From NCBI RefSeq assembly GCF_034676725.1, contig NZ_JAUCBR010000004.1, positions 4,430,001 through 4,494,000 of the forward strand: a stretch of DNA of 64,000 bases. Direction: 5' to 3'. The stretch is from Denitromonas sp. Its GTDB lineage: Bacteria; Pseudomonadota; Gammaproteobacteria; Burkholderiales; Rhodocyclaceae. How positions within the stretch are numbered: the stretch's first letter is position 1; the number at the start of each line of letters is the position of its first letter. Shown one piece after another: positions 9,191-18,012 of this stretch. The position numbers were made by a program, and so were the translations under genes. The notes under the pieces are model-generated. The model searched no databases and had not been told where the DNA came from. It saw nothing but the letters and a program-made list of their open reading frames with translations.

Positions 9191-10363
9191 TCAGGCCGCG
9201 TAGCACCGCAGGCGGTGGGAGAATTCCTGCAACTGCGCGATGCCACTCTTCTCGGCCCGCTCGACCCAGTCCCGCAACTGCTGCAGCAACTGGTCGGACG
9301 ACACCGAGGAGCGCGCCCACAGCGCCGCCAGCTCGCCGCGCATGCCCTCGAGCATCGCCAGGCGATCGCTGTGCACCAGCACGGCCTGGCGCTCGGCCAG
9401 CTGTTCGGCCGGCAAGGACGTGGTCTCGCGCTGCAGCAGCCGGTACAGCTCGCCGGTGCGCAGCTTGAAGGTACCGACATGCTTCTGGCGCAGCGCCTCG
9501 ATCTCTTCCTTGTAGGTCTGGCGCAGACTGGCCAGATAGCGCGTCATCACGTCATAGCGATGGGTGATGATGGCCTGCAGCATCTCGCCGTCGGGCACCG
9601 GGCGCGCCGCGCCGAACTTCGGTTGCGGAATCACCTTCTTCGGCTTGGCCAGCCCGACAAACTGCAGCAGGCGGATATACATCCAGCCGATGTCGAACTC
9701 ATACCAGCGCGCCGACAGCTTGGCCGAGGTCGCGAAGCTGTGGTGGTTGTTGTGCAGCTCTTCGCCGCCGATCAGGATGCCCCAGGGCAGCAGATTGCGC
9801 GAGGCGTCGACGCAGTCGAAGTTGCGATAGCCCCAGAAGTGGCCCACGCCATTGATGACGCCAGCGGCAAAAAACGGGATCCAGATCATCTGCACGGCCC
9901 AGATGGTCAGGCCGATGGCACCGAACAGCACCAGATCGATCACCAGCATCAGGCTGATGCCCAGCGTATTGCGGGTATAGACGTTGCGCTCGAGCCAGTC
10001 GTCGGGCGTGCCATGGCCGTAGCGGCTGAGGGTTTCCGGGTTCTTCGCTTCGGCCTGGTACAGCTCCGCGCCCTCCCACAACACCTTCTTGAGGCCGCGC
10101 GTCTGCGGGCTGTGCGGGTCATCGACGGTTTCGCACTTGGCGTGGTGCTTGCGGTGGATCGCCGCCCACTCCTTGGTCACCATGCCGGTGGTCAGCCACA
10201 ACCAGAAGCGGAAAAAATGGCTCGGGATGGCATGCAGTTCCAGCGCGCGGTGCGCCTGGTGGCGATGCAGGAAGATGGTGACCGAGGCAATGGTCACATG
10301 GGTCAGGCCAAGCGCGACAAGCACATAGCCCCACCAGGGCAAATCGATCAGACCAGAAAACAT
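9191..10363 (-). CDS. Fatty acyl desaturase (membrane di-iron)
   Basis: 390 residues. All three histidine boxes of acyl-CoA/acyl-lipid delta-9 type desaturases are present: HRHQAHR near residue 33, HRKHH near 71 and HNNHH near 205; together they bind the di-iron centre. Four membrane helices flank them. The enzyme introduces a double bond in membrane fatty acids using O2. The start at ATG 10363 places the first membrane helix at residue 8; the frame extends 28 codons further up but that part is Arg/Pro rich and unlikely to be translated. About 120 extra soluble residues follow the last box, with a helical, charged character. Unlinked to neighbouring genes. Confidence 0.9.
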   Translation of the reverse strand: MFSGLIDLPWWGYVLVALGLTHVTIASVTIFLHRHQAHRALELHAIPSHFFRFWLWLTTGMVTKEWAAIHRKHHAKCETVDDPHSPQTRGLKKVLWEGAELYQAEAKNPETLSRYGHGTPDDWLERNVYTRNTLGISLMLVIDLVLFGAIGLTIWAVQMIWIPFFAAGVINGVGHFWGYRNFDCVDASRNLLPWGILIGGEELHNNHHSFATSAKLSARWYEFDIGWMYIRLLQFVGLAKPKKVIPQPKFGAARPVPDGEMLQAIITHRYDVMTRYLASLRQTYKEEIEALRQKHVGTFKLRTGELYRLLQRETTSLPAEQLAERQAVLVHSDRLAMLEGMRGELAALWARSSVSSDQLLQQLRDWVERAEKSGIAQLQEFSHRLRCYAA

Positions 10364-10523
10364 GCGCAGGCGCGTCCTTTCATCAGGCGGTAACGAGCGG
10401 ATTATACGTGAAGGCCGGGCCGGCCCACGGGCCACCCAGAACCGCACGCTCGGAAGTTGTGAAGAAATCGTCGGTGGGGACCGAGCCTGAACGGCCAGGC
10501 CCAGTCGCTTGATTCACACGGCG

Positions 10524-11090
10524 TCAGTCGACCAGCTTCACCGGCAGGCGGGCCACCGGGGTCGCCGCCTGCCAATGGCGGCGCCAGTTGTCGCGGTAGG
10601 CCCGGGCCACCTCGCGATGGCCATGCAGCACCAGCACGTTTTCGGCGTTCTTGCGCCCGGCCGACCAGGTCAGGTTGTAAGACCCCGTAATCACCACCGG
10701 GTTCGCGGTGTCCGCGTCGATCAGGATGAGCTTGTTGTGGGCAGCGCTGTAGGCCGTCTCCAGCGCTACCGGCACCCCGGCCGTGATCAACTGCGGCAAG
10801 GCGTTCTTGCCCCGCTGGTTCATGCGCGCATCGGCCAGCACCTGCACCGCCACGCCGCGCGCCTGCGCGGCCACCAACGCGGCCGCCACGGTCTTGCGCG
10901 TGAAGATATAGCTTTGCACCTGCACACTGCGCCGCGCCTGGCCGATCAGCGCAATCAGACGCGCCTCGACCGGGTCATGCGGGGCGAACAGCACCTCCAC
11001 CCGCCCCTCGGCGCCCACCGGCCCCAGCGCCGCCGTGGCGCCCAGCGGCAGCACCGCCGCCACCAGCGCCAGCGCACGAATCAGGCGCAT
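10524..11090 (-). CDS. Secreted PLD-family nuclease/phosphodiesterase
   Basis: 188 residues with an N-terminal signal peptide (cleavage near ATA-AL). One HxK(x)4D motif (HNKLILID near residue 117) followed by GSYNLT marks the phospholipase D superfamily; a single HKD motif means it must act as a dimer, as in the Nuc endonuclease group. Periplasmic nonspecific nuclease is the likeliest role; phospholipase is the alternative. Its ATG lies inside the end of the RsmB-type gene (10-base overlap), so it is the last gene of the DedA-to-PLD operon. Confidence 0.82.
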   Translation of the reverse strand: MRLIRALALVAAVLPLGATAALGPVGAEGRVEVLFAPHDPVEARLIALIGQARRSVQVQSYIFTRKTVAAALVAAQARGVAVQVLADARMNQRGKNALPQLITAGVPVALETAYSAAHNKLILIDADTANPVVITGSYNLTWSAGRKNAENVLVLHGHREVARAYRDNWRRHWQAATPVARLPVKLVD

Positions 11091-12280
11091 CGCACCAGAC
11101 GCGCGGCAAAGAAGCCGTCGGTGTCGTGATGCAGCGGATCGAGCCGCAGGCTCGGCGCGCCGGTGTCGGGCAGCGCAATGCCTTGTTTGGCCAGCGCCGG
11201 CAAGGCCGGCTCCAGGGTGAACTCGGGGTGCTCGGCCACAAAGGCCTCGACCACCGCGTCGTTCTCCTCGGCCATCATGCTGCAGGTGGCATAGACCAGC
11301 ACGCCGCCGGGCTTCACCAGCTTCGCTGCCGCGTTCAGGATCGCGCCCTGCAGCACCGCCTTCTCGGCGAGCTGTTCAGGCCCCTGGCGCCACTTGAGGT
11401 CGGGGTTGCGCCGCAGCGTGCCCAGGCCGCTGCACGGCGCGTCGACCAGCACCCGGTCCACCTTGCCGGCGAGCCGCGACAGCCGCGGGTCCTGCTCGTC
11501 GCGCAGCGCCATCGGCTGGATATTGGCGAGGCCGGCGCGCTTGGCGCGCTGCGCCAGTTCGGACAGGCGCCCGGCCGACACGTCAAAGGCGTGCACCCGG
11601 CCGGTGTTGCGCATCTGCGCCCCGATCTGCAGGCTCTTGCCGCCGGCGCCGGCGCAAAAATCGACAATCTGCTCACCGCGGCGCGCACCGAGCAGGTGGC
11701 CGAGCAGCTGGCTGCCCTCGTCCTGCACCTCGATACTGCCATCGACCATCAAGGGGTGGCGCTGCAGGGCCGGCTTGCCGACCACCCGCAGCGCATTGGG
11801 CGCCCAGCGCCCGGCCACGGTCTCGATGCCGGCGGCGGCCAGCGCGGCCTGAACCGCGTCGCGCTTGGCTTTGGCGATATTCACGCGCAGATCGAGCGGC
11901 GCACCATGCTTGAAGGCCTCGGCCACCGCCTCGGCCTCCTCGCCGGTCCACGGCCAGCGCTCGGCCAGCCAGTCGGGCAGGTCGGCGCGTTCGGCCAGCG
12001 TCAGTGCCGTCGGATCCAGCGCCTGCCAGGCGCCGCTGATCCACGCCTCGACCAGCGCGGCCGCATCGGCCCCCGCGCCGGCGGCGCATCGCACCCGACG
12101 CAAATGGCGCAGGCAGCCGAACACCGCATCGGCCACCCGGGCGCGATCGCGGCTGCCCAGCGCCGTGTTCTTGCGAAAATACTGCTGCACCGTGGCGTCG
12201 GCCGGGTGCGCAAACTGCAGCAACTGCTCGAGCAGGCGGATGGTGTGCTGTTGCAGCACGGCCGGCATCGGTGCGTTCAT
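11081..12280 (-). CDS. RsmB/NOP-type RNA (cytosine-5) methyltransferase
   Basis: 399 residues. The Rossmann SAM site (VDFCAGAGGKS) is followed by the two catalytic cysteines of RNA m5C methyltransferases: DAPCSGLGTLRRNPD and YATCSMMAEEN. The N-terminal 140 residues resemble the NusB-like region of RsmB. It likely methylates a cytosine in 16S rRNA (C967 in RsmB), but E. coli RsmB is about 30 residues longer and other paralogues exist, so the target is not certain. It overlaps DUF3108 by ATGA (start shared with the upstream stop) and the PLD gene by 10 bases, indicating tight coupling. Confidence 0.87.
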   Translation of the reverse strand: MNAPMPAVLQQHTIRLLEQLLQFAHPADATVQQYFRKNTALGSRDRARVADAVFGCLRHLRRVRCAAGAGADAAALVEAWISGAWQALDPTALTLAERADLPDWLAERWPWTGEEAEAVAEAFKHGAPLDLRVNIAKAKRDAVQAALAAAGIETVAGRWAPNALRVVGKPALQRHPLMVDGSIEVQDEGSQLLGHLLGARRGEQIVDFCAGAGGKSLQIGAQMRNTGRVHAFDVSAGRLSELAQRAKRAGLANIQPMALRDEQDPRLSRLAGKVDRVLVDAPCSGLGTLRRNPDLKWRQGPEQLAEKAVLQGAILNAAAKLVKPGGVLVYATCSMMAEENDAVVEAFVAEHPEFTLEPALPALAKQGIALPDTGAPSLRLDPLHHDTDGFFAARLVRCA

Positions 12281-13011
12281 GATGGGTTCCCCTGAACCGG
12301 TGTGCCAAGCTCCACGCGCTCGGCTTGTTGATCGAGCACCTCGCCCTTGCCGTTTTCGATACGGATGCGCACCGGCAAGCCATGCTGCGCCGCCGCCAGC
12401 CAGACCTCGATCCGGACCTTGCCGTCGTCCGAGCGCACCGAATAGTGGCGGGTCGCCAGCTCGCCCAGCGGCAGGCGCACGCTGGCATCGCCCAGGTCGC
12501 GCACCGTCGCCACCGCTGCCGATTTGTTGCTCACCACGGTCAACACCACCGGCGCCTTGGCCGCACCGGGCTGCGCCAGTTGATGGGCAATGCTCAGCAC
12601 GTCCTGGTCGCCGGCCTTCAGCGGCGCCTGGCGGGTGCTGTCACCACGGTCGATGCGCACCTCACCCTTGGGCCAGTCGAACACCGCCGCCTGGTGCGGC
12701 TTGCCGCGCTGGTCGACGGTAAAACGCTGCGGACGCAGCCCGGCCGCGGTCAGCGTGCCCTCGCTGCGCTGCTGGTAGCGGAAGTCCTTGAACAGCGCCG
12801 CCAGGCCGGTGGTTTCGACCAGCGTGGTCATCGCGTAGCTGGTGGCGTCATGCGACCAGGTATGTGTCGCCCGGCCGATCTGCAGGCCGCTGTCGCCGTG
12901 ATAGACGCGGTAGATGATGCGCCCCTGCGTTGGCCACGGCGCAACATCCGCCATGGCCGGATTGGCCAGCCACACGGCAAGCAGCGTCAGCGCGCGCAGC
13001 ACACGGTGCAT
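12277..13011 (-). CDS. DUF3108 periplasmic protein
   Basis: 244 residues with a signal peptide ending near AMA-DV. The mature part is beta-rich and matches the DUF3108 family in pattern (YRVYHGDSGLQIGRATHTW, YQQRSEGTLTAAGLRPQRF). No enzyme motif is visible; proteins of this family are proposed to sit in the periplasm or outer membrane, with function unknown. In betaproteobacteria it commonly follows purN, as it does here: its ATG shares a base with the purN stop (TGATG). No cysteines suited to catalysis were seen. Confidence 0.8.
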   Translation of the reverse strand: MHRVLRALTLLAVWLANPAMADVAPWPTQGRIIYRVYHGDSGLQIGRATHTWSHDATSYAMTTLVETTGLAALFKDFRYQQRSEGTLTAAGLRPQRFTVDQRGKPHQAAVFDWPKGEVRIDRGDSTRQAPLKAGDQDVLSIAHQLAQPGAAKAPVVLTVVSNKSAAVATVRDLGDASVRLPLGELATRHYSVRSDDGKVRIEVWLAAAQHGLPVRIRIENGKGEVLDQQAERVELGTPVQGNPS

Positions 13012-13652
13012 CAGGCCTCCTCCGGCAGGGGGCTGATCAGCCCCGCCGGCATGCTCGCGCCGGCCACGCGGGCCACGCCGTCCTGCACGCTGACACGCCC
13101 TTCGACGATCCAGCGCACCGCCTGCGGGAAAATGCGGTGCTCCTGCACCAGCACCCGCGCCGCCAGCGCCGCCTCGTCGTCACCGTCCATCACCGGCACC
13201 ACGGCCTGGATGATGATCGGGCCACAGTCGAGCTCGGCGGTGACGAAATGCACCGTCGTGCCATGCACCCGCACACCGGCCTCGAGCGCGCGCTTATGCG
13301 TGTGCAGGCCGGTGAAGGACGGCAGCAGCGAGGGGTGGATGTTGATCAACCGGCCCTCGTAATGGCGTACGAAATCGGCGGTGAGCACCCGCATGAAGCC
13401 GGCCAGCACCACCAGGTCGGGCGTGTGGCGGTCGATCGCCTCGGCCAGCGCGGCATCGAAGGCGGCGCGGTCGGCGAAGGTGGTGTGATCGACCACCTCG
13501 GTGGCGATGCCGTGGTCGGCCGCAAACGCCAGCCCGCCCGCGGTGGGCCGGTTGCTGATCACCGCGGCAATGCGCGCGCCGGGGATGGCCGCGCGCACGA
13601 TGGCTTCCATGTTGCTGCCGCGACCGGAAATGAGAATGACGATGGATTTCAT
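13011..13652 (-). CDS. purN: Phosphoribosylglycinamide formyltransferase PurN
   Basis: 213 residues from ATG 13652, the start that gives the standard N-terminus MKSIVILISGRGSNMEAI with the phosphate-binding GRGSN loop. Catalytic residues are present: Asn and His in NIHPSLLPS and Asp in LDCGPII. It transfers the formyl group from 10-formyl-THF to GAR, the third step of purine synthesis. purM, which usually pairs with purN in enteric bacteria, is far away at 29-30 kb here. It sits in the middle of the DedA-to-PLD operon. Confidence 0.95.
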   Translation of the reverse strand: MKSIVILISGRGSNMEAIVRAAIPGARIAAVISNRPTAGGLAFAADHGIATEVVDHTTFADRAAFDAALAEAIDRHTPDLVVLAGFMRVLTADFVRHYEGRLINIHPSLLPSFTGLHTHKRALEAGVRVHGTTVHFVTAELDCGPIIIQAVVPVMDGDDEAALAARVLVQEHRIFPQAVRWIVEGRVSVQDGVARVAGASMPAGLISPLPEEA

Positions 13653-13703
13653 GAACGGAACTCTATGCACAGACGCCGCCGGACAGGCCGGGCCGCCGCG
13701 CAC

Positions 13704-14402
13704 CTACAAAGGAAGAAAAACGGCCGTCGCGGCGTTCTGGATGACGCGGGTAATGGTGCGTCCGTCGCGCTCGGCGTGCACATCGGCCAGGGCGTCGAGC
13801 AGGCCGATCTGGCGGCCGAACTCGCGCTCGAAGCTCAGGTTGGCCACCGGCGCCATCTCGTTGCTCAGCAGCAGCAACTGCCCCTGCGCATCGCGCGCCT
13901 GCCCCAGCTTCCAGGCCGCCACCTCGACGTTACGCGCCGCATTGTACACCCGCTGCGCGTCGACCTTGTCGAGCATGTAGAACTCGGCCCGATCGCCCAG
14001 CGCCTTCTGCACCATGCTCACCAGGCCGGTGATGAAGGCGCGCACGCGGTCGCCGGGGTAATCGGGCGTCAGGGCGATCTGGATCGCCTCGGCGCCGTAG
14101 CGGTAATTGAGCGACTCCAGCCGCCAGCGGTGGTCGCGGTCGAACAGGTCGGCCACTGCCGCTTCGGCGCTGGCCATGCCCTGCTTGCGCCACTCGGCCG
14201 GGTTGCGCCGGTAGAGTTTGAGCGTGAGCCGGCGCAGCGACTGGAACAGGTGGTGATGGTGGATCTCGGTGACCTTGTCGATGTCCGACTTGGCCAGCCC
14301 GGTCAGCGTGAAGCCGCGGTCCATCCGCGGTGCCGGTCCGGAACCGGGCGCCGCGCAGCCGGCCAGGGCGGCGCACACCAGGGTCAGGGCCAGCGCACGC
14401 AT
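13704..14402 (-). CDS. Conserved lipoprotein of unknown function
   Basis: 232 residues. A lipobox LAGC at residues 13-16 marks a lipoprotein; the residue after Cys is Ala, so sorting to the outer membrane is likely. The mature part is soluble and alpha/beta with no motif I recognise (HHHHLFQSLRRL near residue 47 is notable but not known). It starts 4 bases after the DedA stop and is followed by purN after 51 bases, so it is part of the same transcript. No function is proposed. Confidence 0.7.
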   Translation of the reverse strand: MRALALTLVCAALAGCAAPGSGPAPRMDRGFTLTGLAKSDIDKVTEIHHHHLFQSLRRLTLKLYRRNPAEWRKQGMASAEAAVADLFDRDHRWRLESLNYRYGAEAIQIALTPDYPGDRVRAFITGLVSMVQKALGDRAEFYMLDKVDAQRVYNAARNVEVAAWKLGQARDAQGQLLLLSNEMAPVANLSFEREFGRQIGLLDALADVHAERDGRTITRVIQNAATAVFLPL

Positions 14403-14406
14403 CGGC

Positions 14407-15057
14407 TCAGAGCGCCTGGCTGGCCGTGCGCCGGTGGCGCAACCAGCCGATGGCGATCGGCACCAGCGACACCGCGATGATGCCGAGGATCACGAAGCTC
14501 AGGTTGTTCTTGATGAAGGGGATATTGCCGAACCAGTACCCGGCCAGGCACAGCGAGCCGATCCAGATCGCCCCGCCGGCGATGTCCAGCGGCAGGAAGC
14601 GCGAGTACGTCATCTTAGCCACCCCGGCCACGAAGGGCGTGAAGGTGCGGAAGATCGGCAAGAAGCGCGCAATGATGATGGTCTTGCCGCCATGCGACTC
14701 GAAATACGAATGCGTCTTGTCGAAGGCCGCGCGGTTGAAGAAGCGCGACTGCTCCCAGCGGAACACCCGGTGCCCGACCGAGCGGCCGATCCAGTAATTG
14801 GTGTTGTCGCCCAGCACCGCGGCAACGAACAGGCTGCCGATCAGGATCGTGATGTCCATGCCGCCGGTGGCCGCCAGCGCACCGGCCACGAACAGCAGCG
14901 AGTCACCCGGCAGGAAGGGCGTCACCACCAGGCCGGTTTCGCAGAAGATGATCAGGAACAGGATCGCGTAGATCCAGTTGCCGTAGTCGGCCAGCACCAC
15001 GGCAAGGTATTTGTCGAGGTGCAGGACGATATCGATGAATTGGGCAATCAGTTCCAT
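14407..15057 (-). CDS. DedA family membrane protein
   Basis: 216 residues. Family hallmarks are present: FCETGLVVTPFLPGDSLLF, the glycine-rich LGDNTNYWIGRSVG and the ARFLPIFRTFTPFVAG segment. DedA proteins are inner-membrane proteins now linked to undecaprenyl-phosphate or phospholipid translocation and to membrane energetics. ATG 15057 was preferred to a TTG four codons upstream. It heads the leftward operon DedA-lipoprotein-purN-DUF3108-RsmB-PLD and diverges from mutL. Confidence 0.9.
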   Translation of the reverse strand: MELIAQFIDIVLHLDKYLAVVLADYGNWIYAILFLIIFCETGLVVTPFLPGDSLLFVAGALAATGGMDITILIGSLFVAAVLGDNTNYWIGRSVGHRVFRWEQSRFFNRAAFDKTHSYFESHGGKTIIIARFLPIFRTFTPFVAGVAKMTYSRFLPLDIAGGAIWIGSLCLAGYWFGNIPFIKNNLSFVILGIIAVSLVPIAIGWLRHRRTASQAL

Positions 15058-15164
15058 GACGCGGCGCAATAGAGAAGGCAGCGCGTATCATACCGAAGCC
15101 GTCGGCTGCGGGTACGACTCCTGCATCCGCCACCGTTGCCTCTGACACGATTCACTGCCTGCCC

Positions 15165-16955
15165 ATGCCTGCGATTCACCGCCTCTCCGACCCGCTCATC
15201 AACCAGATCGCCGCCGGCGAAGTCGTCGAACGCCCCGCCTCGGTACTCAAGGAGGTGCTGGAGAACGCCGTCGACGCCGACTCGCAGGCCATCGAGGTCG
15301 CGCTCGAAGCCGGCGGCGTGCGGCGCATCCGCATCAGCGACGACGGCTGCGGCATCGACAAGGACGACCTCGCCCTGGCGCTGGAGCGCCACGCCACCAG
15401 CAAGATCGCCTCACTCGAAGACCTCGAATCGGTTGCCACCATGGGTTTTCGCGGCGAGGCGCTGGCCGCCATCGCTTCGGTCGCGCGCACCGCCATCACC
15501 AGCCGCGCCCGCGGCGCCGGCCACGCCTGGCGCGTCGACGGCCCCGGCCGCACGCCCGAGCCCGCACCGCTCAACCACGGCACCGTCGTCGATGTGCAGG
15601 AGCTCTACTACAACACCCCGGCGCGGCGGAAATTCCTCAAGACCGAGGGCACCGAATTCGCCCATTGCGACGAAGCCTTCCGCCGCGTGGCGCTGGCGCG
15701 GCCCGACATCGCCATGCAGCTGACCCACAACGGCCGGGTCAGCCACCGCCTGCCGGCCAGCGACATGACACGCCGCGTCGGCCTGCTGATGGGCGACGAC
15801 TTTCTCGACCACGCCCGCGCGGTCAGCGTCGAGGCCGGCCCGCTGCAGCTCACCGGTTTCGCCTCCCTGCCCGCCTACTCTCGTGCCAGCCGCGACGCGC
15901 AGTACTTTTTTGTCAATGGCCGCTTCGTCCGCGACAAGCTCATCACCCACGCCATCCGCGAGGCCTACCGCGACATCCTGCACGGCAGCCGGCATCCGGC
16001 CTATGTGTTGTTCTTGCAGATCGATCCGCGCACCGTCGATGTAAACGTGCACCCCGCCAAAATCGAGGTGCGCTTCCGCGAATCGCGCGCGGTGCATCAG
16101 TTTGTCTATCACGCCGTCGAACGCGCGCTCGGCCAGTCCGGCGCCGCTGATGCGGGCGGTAACACCTTTGTGCCGACGGCACCGGTCACGTCCACCGGCG
16201 CGCCGCCTGCCGCCGCCTTTGGCCACTACGCCCCCACGCCAACGCAAAGCCCGCTGGCCATGGAGTCCGCCGCGCGCAGTTATTACGACTTTGCCGCCAG
16301 CGCCCGCCCGGCCGAGCCGCGCGCCCAGGGCAGCGTCAACGCGCCCGCCATGCCCCCCGAAAACGCCGGCGAAGCGCCGCCACTCGGCTTCGCGCTGGCC
16401 CAGTTGCATGGCGTGTATATCCTGGCGCAGAACGCACAAGGCATGGTGCTGGTCGACATGCACGCCGCCCACGAACGCATCCTGTATGAACGCCTCAAGA
16501 CCGTGCTCGACGGCACGCCGTCCATCCAGCGCCTGCTCATCCCCGCCGTGCTGTCCGTCTCGGCCCGCGAGATGGCCACCGCCGAAGCCTGCGCCGACGC
16601 GCTCGCCGGCATGGGTTTCGAAATCTCCCCTGCCGGCCCGACCGCCCTGTCGGTGCGCACCGTACCAGCGCTGCTCGCCAGCGCCGACGTCGGCGAGCTG
16701 ACCCGCTCGGTACTCGCCGAACTCGACGACATGCCCGCCACCGAGGTCATTACCGCGCGGCGCAACGAGCTGCTCGCCACCATGGCCTGCCACGGCGCCG
16801 TGCGCGCCAACCGCACGCTCACCATCCCCGAAATGAATGCGTTGTTGCGCCAGATGGAAGCCACCGACCGCGCCGACCAGTGCAACCACGGCCGCCCGAC
16901 CTGGACACAGTTCTCCATGGCCGAACTCGATCGCTTCTTTTTGCGCGGACAGTAG
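15165..16955 (+). CDS. mutL: DNA mismatch repair protein MutL
   Basis: 596 residues. The N-terminal GHKL ATPase holds NQIAAGEVVERP, DDGCGI and MGFRGEAL; a variable Ala/Pro-rich linker spans about 325-405. The C-terminal domain keeps the endonuclease motif D-M-HAAHERILYE from residue 431, plus ACHGAVRA and CNHGRP, so this MutL should nick DNA itself, unlike E. coli MutL which relies on MutH. The TAG stop is formed by the first bases of a REP-like palindrome that follows. miaA lies 1 kb downstream, close to the usual mutL-miaA pairing, interrupted by an opposite-strand TraB-like gene. Confidence 0.96.
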   Translation: MPAIHRLSDPLINQIAAGEVVERPASVLKEVLENAVDADSQAIEVALEAGGVRRIRISDDGCGIDKDDLALALERHATSKIASLEDLESVATMGFRGEALAAIASVARTAITSRARGAGHAWRVDGPGRTPEPAPLNHGTVVDVQELYYNTPARRKFLKTEGTEFAHCDEAFRRVALARPDIAMQLTHNGRVSHRLPASDMTRRVGLLMGDDFLDHARAVSVEAGPLQLTGFASLPAYSRASRDAQYFFVNGRFVRDKLITHAIREAYRDILHGSRHPAYVLFLQIDPRTVDVNVHPAKIEVRFRESRAVHQFVYHAVERALGQSGAADAGGNTFVPTAPVTSTGAPPAAAFGHYAPTPTQSPLAMESAARSYYDFAASARPAEPRAQGSVNAPAMPPENAGEAPPLGFALAQLHGVYILAQNAQGMVLVDMHAAHERILYERLKTVLDGTPSIQRLLIPAVLSVSAREMATAEACADALAGMGFEISPAGPTALSVRTVPALLASADVGELTRSVLAELDDMPATEVITARRNELLATMACHGAVRANRTLTIPEMNALLRQMEATDRADQCNHGRPTWTQFSMAELDRFFLRGQ

Positions 16956-17037
16956 GGCGGATAAGCCGCAGGCGCATCCGCCGAGCAGCGCCTCACCGGG
17001 GCACGGATGGCGGATGCGCTGCGCTTATCCGCCCTAC
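16952..17037. repeat. REP-like inverted repeat after mutL
   Basis: Two outward arms, GTAGGGCGGATAAGC (16952-16966) and GCTTATCCGCCCTAC (17023-17037), are exact complements and enclose further complementary stretches (GCGCATCCGCC/GGCGGATGCGC). This is a long stem of the kind formed by REP/MITE elements common between genes in Rhodocyclales and pseudomonads. It starts inside the mutL stop codon and lies between convergent genes, so it may also serve as a terminator. Confidence 0.85.
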
Positions 17038-17047
17038 CCTCCAGCCA

Positions 17048-17944
17048 TCACCGCCGCACCACCTGCCAGCCCCGCGCGGCCAGTTCGGCCGGAATGCCAC
17101 GCTCGCCGACGAGGTGACCGCCGCCCACCGACACGAACATCACGCCCGGCTCGACCATCAGCGTCTCCAGTCGGTCGGCCATCTCGAGGTTGCGCGCGTC
17201 GATCAGCGTGGCAAACAGCGGTGCCACCGCCTCGCGGTCGGCGCCTTCGAGCATCAGCGCCTCGAGCGCCGCATCATCCCCGGCTTGCCAGGCACCGACC
17301 ATGCGGGCGAGGTAATCGCCAATCTGACCGCTGACCACCATATCCACCGTCTGGCGCAAGGCCGCCTGCTGCGCCCGCTCACCGCCGGCCGACAGTGCCG
17401 CCACCTGGCGTGCCGGCGTCTCCAGCGCCAGCACCGGCTTGCCCGCCGCGCGTGCGCGCGATTGCAGCACGCCATCCACGCCCGCCTCGGTCGAAAAACC
17501 GGCCTGGTTGGCTGCCAGCGCCATCAGCAGCGTCGAGGCAAACCACGGCTGCATGGTCTGCACCTGGCTCACCGGCATGCCCACGGCCCGGGAGGCATCG
17601 TGCACCTGCGCATACAGCTCCGCCGGCATGAGCGACTTGAGGGACTGCCCGTCCGGCAGGCGGCCGGCCCTGACCAGGGTGCGCGCCAGCGACGGATCGC
17701 TCACATCCAGCTCGAAGGCCGTGCGCTCGGATGCGGCAAAGGCCGCCTCCACCGCCGCCGGCAAGGGGTAGCAGGCCGCATGGCACAGGTGGATGGCACC
17801 GAACAGGTAGGCGCGCACACCGCCCTGCGCGTCGCGCACCTCCCACAGCGTCGGCGCCGCCAGTGCCGCACCGGACAGTCCGACACTGCACAGCCAGCAC
17901 ACCAGCAAACGCCGCAACACCCCCACACCACCACTCATCGCCAT
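17048..17944 (-). CDS. TraB/GumN family protein, secreted
   Basis: 298 residues from ATG 17944 (17938 is equally possible). A signal peptide ends near ALA-AP. The TraB/GumN fold signatures are seen: YLFGAIHL near the N-terminus, Glu in TAFELDVSD, and a C-terminal VSVGGGHLVGERGI. The family is related to the Tiki metalloproteases and bacterial pheromone-shutdown protein TraB; most bacterial members are uncharacterised periplasmic proteins. The conserved His/Glu suggest a metal site. It is flanked by mutL (convergent) and miaA (divergent). Confidence 0.8.
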   Translation of the reverse strand: MAMSGGVGVLRRLLVCWLCSVGLSGAALAAPTLWEVRDAQGGVRAYLFGAIHLCHAACYPLPAAVEAAFAASERTAFELDVSDPSLARTLVRAGRLPDGQSLKSLMPAELYAQVHDASRAVGMPVSQVQTMQPWFASTLLMALAANQAGFSTEAGVDGVLQSRARAAGKPVLALETPARQVAALSAGGERAQQAALRQTVDMVVSGQIGDYLARMVGAWQAGDDAALEALMLEGADREAVAPLFATLIDARNLEMADRLETLMVEPGVMFVSVGGGHLVGERGIPAELAARGWQVVRR

Positions 17945-18012
17945 TCCAACCACTGTCACAAAGACCACCAGCCTACCCGAATCGACCACCGCCGCGCAGC
18001 GCCCCCGGTAGA

